DNA of 17,699 nucleotides from an uncultured Prevotella sp. (GTDB taxonomy: Bacteria; Bacteroidota; Bacteroidia; Bacteroidales; Bacteroidaceae): the NCBI GenBank assembly GCA_934219025.1, contig CAKQDG010000039.1:1-17699 (forward strand), in the 5' to 3' direction. The notes beneath the pieces are model-generated. The model did no database searches and was not told the DNA's origin. It saw only the letters and a list, made by a program, of their open reading frames with translations. Position numbers and translations under genes: made by a program. How positions within the stretch are numbered: the first letter of the stretch is position 1; each line of letters opens with the position of its first letter. Positions 15,609 through 17,699 of this stretch are shown here, piece after piece.

Positions 15609-16766
15609 ATGAAACGGTTTATATTATCAATGGCAATGATGCTCATGGTTGTTTTCTCTGCATCGGCAATGAGCTATGAGCAGGCAAGGGATAGAGCACT
15701 GTTCCTCACCGACAAGATGGCATACGAGCTGAACCTCAACGACGAGCAGTATGAGGCTGCCTATGAGGTGAACCTTGACTATCTGATGAGCATAAACACG
15801 TATGACGACCTGTATGGCACGTATTGGACGAGAAGAAATCTCGACTTGAGCTATATCCTCTTCGACTGGCAGTACTCGGCATTCTGCTCGGCTGCCTACT
15901 TCTATCGTCCGCTCACATGGGCCGACGGGGTGTGGAGATTTTCAATCTACGCACGCTATCCGCACAGAACCTATTTCTATTTTGGCCGACCGGGATTTTA
16001 TGCCACATATCATGGCGGACACAGCTGGCACATGAACGGCGGACACAGCTGGTATCACGGCAGGGATTTCGGACCTCGTCCGGGCGGCGACCGCTTTGGA
16101 ATGAGAGACCGCTTTGACCGCGGCGACTTTAATGGAACAAGAAACCACGGAGGCCGCTTTGACCGCAATCCTGGCCGTCCGGGCAGGGGCGACAACAACT
16201 TCCGTCCGGGCAGAGGCGACAACAACAATCGCCCTGACAACAACGGCCGGCCGGGGCGCGACGATAACCGCGGCAACGGCAATGCTAACCGCCCTGACAA
16301 CGGAAACTATCGTGGCGGAAACGGAAACTATCGCGGTGGCACGACTAACCGCCCTACGACTACTGTTGGCGGACAGAACGACAATTCCAGCCGTCGTCCG
16401 TTCTCAACATCGCGTCGCCCAGACCTGAAAGTGAATACCAATGTTGGCAGCCCCTCAAGAGCCAACACGGAATTCCGCCAGAGCAGCACGCGCACCACGG
16501 TGTCTCAGAGTGGCCCTTCATACAGGCAGTCGTCAAGCCCGGCTCCTTCGCGCTCCTCATCGTCTACCTTCTCGCCAAATCGCGGCAGCTCGTCACGCAG
16601 CAGCTTCAGCGGCAGTTCGTCAAGTCGTGGCGGTGGCAGCTTCAGCAGCGGTTCGTCAAGTCGTGGCGGCAGCAGCTTCAGCGGCGGATCGTCAAGTCGC
16701 GGCGGCGGTAGCTTCAGCGGTGGCGGTCGCTCCGGTGGCGGCGGACATGTGGGAGGCAGAAGATAA
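15609..16766 (+). CDS. Secreted Gly/Ser/Arg/Asn-rich repeat protein of unknown function
   Basis: The 385-residue protein begins with a signal peptide (MKRFILSMAMMLMVVFSASA). Residues 22-65 (SYEQARDRALFLTDKMAYEL, then LNLNDEQYEA...) look helical, with an LNDEQ motif that recalls the LTxxQ motif of Spy/CpxP-like periplasmic proteins; this is only a resemblance. Residues 70-150 are rich in Tyr, Trp, Phe and His. From about 150 on the protein is low complexity: first Arg/Gly/Asp/Asn (RPGRGDNN-type repeats, 189-232), then Ser/Thr/Arg, ending in Ser/Gly repeats coded by a 36-nt tandem repeat. The C-terminal half is probably disordered and strongly basic, suggesting surface, nucleic-acid or polysaccharide interaction. 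I do not recognise the family. It has its own promoter-like site and a strong terminator, so it appears monocistronic. Confidence 0.8.
   Translation: MKRFILSMAMMLMVVFSASAMSYEQARDRALFLTDKMAYELNLNDEQYEAAYEVNLDYLMSINTYDDLYGTYWTRRNLDLSYILFDWQYSAFCSAAYFYRPLTWADGVWRFSIYARYPHRTYFYFGRPGFYATYHGGHSWHMNGGHSWYHGRDFGPRPGGDRFGMRDRFDRGDFNGTRNHGGRFDRNPGRPGRGDNNFRPGRGDNNNRPDNNGRPGRDDNRGNGNANRPDNGNYRGGNGNYRGGTTNRPTTTVGGQNDNSSRRPFSTSRRPDLKVNTNVGSPSRANTEFRQSSTRTTVSQSGPSYRQSSSPAPSRSSSSTFSPNRGSSSRSSFSGSSSSRGGGSFSSGSSSRGGSSFSGGSSSRGGGSFSGGGRSGGGGHVGGRR
16616..16723 (+). repeat. 36-nt tandem repeat in coding sequence, three units
   Basis: Three units start at 16616, 16652 and 16688. Each encodes a 12-residue block of the type SSSRGGGSFSSG. 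A shortened 27-nt version, lacking three codons, precedes them at 16589-16615. All lengths are multiples of three, so gain or loss of units keeps the frame. Confidence 0.9.
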
Positions 16767-16854
16767 TATCCTCTATTAACTTCTGTTTGCACAGAAATGT
16801 TAAAACCAATATCCAAACAGAGAGCGAGATTTCGTTATTCTGAAAATAAAACTC

Positions 16855-16889
16855 AAATTGCCAAGAATACGCCATTCTTGGCAATTTTT
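16855..16889 (+). terminator. Strong rho-independent terminator
   Basis: A perfect 14-bp stem pairs 16855-16868 with 16874-16887 around the loop ACGCC, and the T-run TTTTT spans 16885-16889. It lies 89 bases after the stop of the Gly/Ser-rich protein gene. The symmetric A and T ends would let it act in both directions. Confidence 0.92.
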
Positions 16890-16932
16890 GTTAAAGTGCT
16901 ATATATCAGAGATTTATTTTATTTTCGTCTGC

Positions 16933-16998
16933 CGAAACAGCGCTTTGCTTGAAGTGAAGCAATGCTTTGCTCGGAATGAAGCAATGCTTTGCTCTGTC
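16933..16998 (-). repeat. 22-nt tandem repeat array, three units (reverse orientation)
   Basis: Units start at 16933, 16955 and 16977, exactly 22 nt apart. The second and third share TGAAGCAATGCTTTGCTC, and the first is diverged (CAGCGCTTTGCTTG). Read on the minus strand the core is GAGCAAAGCATTGCTT, identical to bases 631-646 on the plus strand. The array is therefore the same repeat family as at 616-703, inverted. Confidence 0.85.
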
Positions 16999-17013
16999 AA
17001 AACGGCTCTTCGT

Positions 17014-17038
17014 AGGCGCGAGGGCTCGCCTTTTTTTT
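17014..17038 (+). terminator. Weak terminator-like hairpin with T8
   Basis: AGGCG (17014-17018) pairs with CGCCT (17027-17031) around an eight-base loop and is followed by a run of eight T (17031-17038). The stem is only five pairs. No gene ends just upstream, so it would terminate a transcript of the 22-nt array or read-through RNA. Confidence 0.35.
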
Positions 17039-17311
17039 ATAAAACGGAGCTTCTTGAAACCAATTCTGTACTCCATCAGTTTACTTCTCGACATATTTAT
17101 CCTGTTTTCTCGTATATTCTTCATGCGATAAGATGCGATAAGATGTCGGGAACAGAAAAAAGTGAGTGTTAAATAAGTAGGCGGGAATACTTAAAAAATG
17201 TGAGTGCTCAGGTATCTGAATTTATGAAACAAGGTTCATCCGATATTTGGAGTGATAGTATTTATTATCGGAAGTGGCAAATGTGTTTATTAGACGAAAA
17301 CCAATAAAACA

Positions 17312-17443
17312 CCCTCTGACAAGTAAAGCCCTCGTTCCTCGGGCTTACCGGTGTATTGTCGTATTTCCTTACGAGAACAAGTTCTCTCTCGGAAATACGC
17401 CAATCCACCGGTAATGCCTTTGGCATTTTTACTTGTCAGAGGG
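17312..17443. repeat. 132-nt cloverleaf-like inverted-repeat element (element 1)
   Basis: A perfect 16-bp closing stem pairs 17312-17327 (CCCTCTGACAAGTAAA) with 17428-17443. Inside it are three hairpins in series. The first is GCCC/GGGC (17328-17331 with 17341-17344). The second is a long hairpin from 17345 to 17414, with stems TTACCGGTG/CACCGGTAA, ATTG/CAAT, CGTATTTCC/GGAAATACG and GAGAA/TTCTC separated by small mismatches. The third is ATGCC/GGCAT (17414-17418 with 17422-17426). Almost every base is paired. This may be a structured RNA or a DNA palindrome of mobile origin; no known RNA family was recognised. Confidence 0.8.
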
Positions 17444-17605
17444 CGATAAACATAAAAAACAAAGGAAACCATTTTCGACCTGTAAAACAGAATGTCTGCG
17501 AGACTTGTCTGACTTGTAACAGACAAGTATTGCAGTATTTTCACACACTGTTTTATTTGTATACCACAAGATTTTGATTTCCTTTGTTTTTTATGTTTAT
17601 CGCCC
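17441..17605. repeat. 165-nt element with perfect 28-bp terminal inverted repeats (element 2)
   Basis: Bases 17441-17468 (beginning GGGCGATAAACATAAAA) are a perfect 28-nt inverted repeat of 17578-17605. The interior of 109 bases has further nested pairing: TAAAACAG (17483-17490) with CTGTTTTA (17548-17555), CTGC (17496-17499) with GCAG (17532-17535), and ACTTGTCTG (17503-17511) with CAGACAAGT (17520-17528). The layout suits a MITE-like element or a long structured RNA. Its left arm begins within the last three bases of element 1. Confidence 0.85.
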
Positions 17606-17645
17606 GATGTCGTTTTGCAGGAAGACACGAAGTGGCTCTTTGTGT

Positions 17646-17699
17646 AAAGCAAGATATGGACGGAAGAGAGCTTGCTCTCTAAAGTACATACCTTGCTTT
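17646..17699. repeat. Third nested inverted repeat, reaching the window edge (element 3)
   Basis: AAAGCAAG (17646-17653) pairs with CTTGCTTT (17692-17699) and, past a single A/C mismatch, TATG (17655-17658) pairs with CATA (17687-17690). Inside it, AGAGAGC and GCTCTCT (17665-17671 and 17674-17680) form a second palindrome. The outer stem may continue beyond the window, so its true length is unknown. Confidence 0.65.

Larger units (their letters stand above)
16767..17699. other. Long region without a supported protein gene
   Basis: These 933 bases hold a strong terminator (16855-16889), a 22-nt tandem repeat (16933-16998), a weak terminator-like hairpin (17014-17038) and three large nested inverted repeats (17312-17699), each listed separately. 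Between 17039 and 17311 only a tandem duplication of ATGCGATAAG (17123-17142) stands out. Open frames on both strands cross the palindromes (for example 17290-17652 minus and 17356-17577 plus) but have no signal peptide or domain that I can recognise. Confidence 0.6.

Noticed and set aside
16858..17172. 104-codon plus-strand open frame and an overlapping 72-codon minus-strand frame (16906-17124)
   Set aside because: They start in or cross the terminator and the 22-nt repeat. Both strands are open because of the repeats, and no recognisable protein features are present.
17312..17605. Retron msr-msd or integron attC site
   Set aside because: No reverse transcriptase or integrase gene is in the window, and the attC core motifs were not found. 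The region beyond 17699 is unseen, so this is only unsupported, not excluded.
17290..17652. 120-codon minus-strand open frame, and a 73-codon plus-strand frame at 17356-17577
   Set aside because: Both run through the nested inverted repeats. Palindromic sequence tends to be open on both strands, and the translations show no domain.
1..17699. A canonical polysaccharide utilization locus
   Set aside because: Pectinase-like enzymes and an esterase are present, but no SusC/SusD pair, hybrid two-component sensor or SusR-type regulator is visible.

Overview
The window looks like chromosomal DNA of a Prevotella-like member of the Bacteroidota. This is inferred from the gene families (paired GH28 pectinases, an O/P-type porin, a Wzi-like capsule assembly protein), A-rich leaders without strong Shine-Dalgarno sites, promoter boxes close to the Bacteroidota -7 consensus TAnnTTTG, and AT-rich short tandem repeats between genes. 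No tRNA, rRNA, CRISPR array, complete insertion sequence, integrase or phage gene was seen.

Layout. Positions 1-491 hold the 3' end of a secreted-type alpha/beta hydrolase (acetylesterase-like). A 406-base gap follows, with a 22-nt tandem repeat and a terminator. A minus-strand pair comes next: a PlsC-type acyltransferase and a polyprenol-phosphate mannose synthase-like GT2, one base apart. Divergent from it is mfd (2575-6042), whose 3' end runs into an 8-nt tandem array. Downstream are a sodium:solute symporter and, after a repeat-rich leader, an O/P-type porin. The porin gene overlaps tail-to-tail with a two-gene minus-strand operon of GH28 polygalacturonase-like enzymes (8914-11931). Divergent from that operon is a WecA/TagO-like sugar-phosphate transferase (12112-13251). 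Its stop codon is shared through TTAA with a small minus-strand lipoprotein. A Wzi-family outer-membrane protein lies upstream of the lipoprotein, and its 3' end runs into a 7-nt tandem array. The last gene (15609-16766) encodes a secreted Gly/Ser/Arg/Asn-rich protein of unknown function and ends in a strong terminator.

How the genes may work together. PlsC, the GT2, the WecA-like enzyme and Wzi are envelope and polysaccharide functions. The GH28 pair and the esterase-like hydrolase suit pectin or plant-polysaccharide breakdown, but no SusC/SusD pair or SusR/hybrid regulator is visible, so this is not a canonical polysaccharide utilization locus. Mfd is housekeeping.

The most unusual part is the right end. 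Positions 17312-17699 contain three successive, nested inverted-repeat structures: a 132-nt cloverleaf closed by a perfect 16-bp stem, a 165-nt element closed by a perfect 28-bp stem, and a third that reaches the window edge. No protein-coding gene is convincing there. They may be a structured RNA locus or a MITE-like mobile palindrome. A 22-nt tandem repeat with the same 16-nt core occurs at both ends of the window in opposite orientations.
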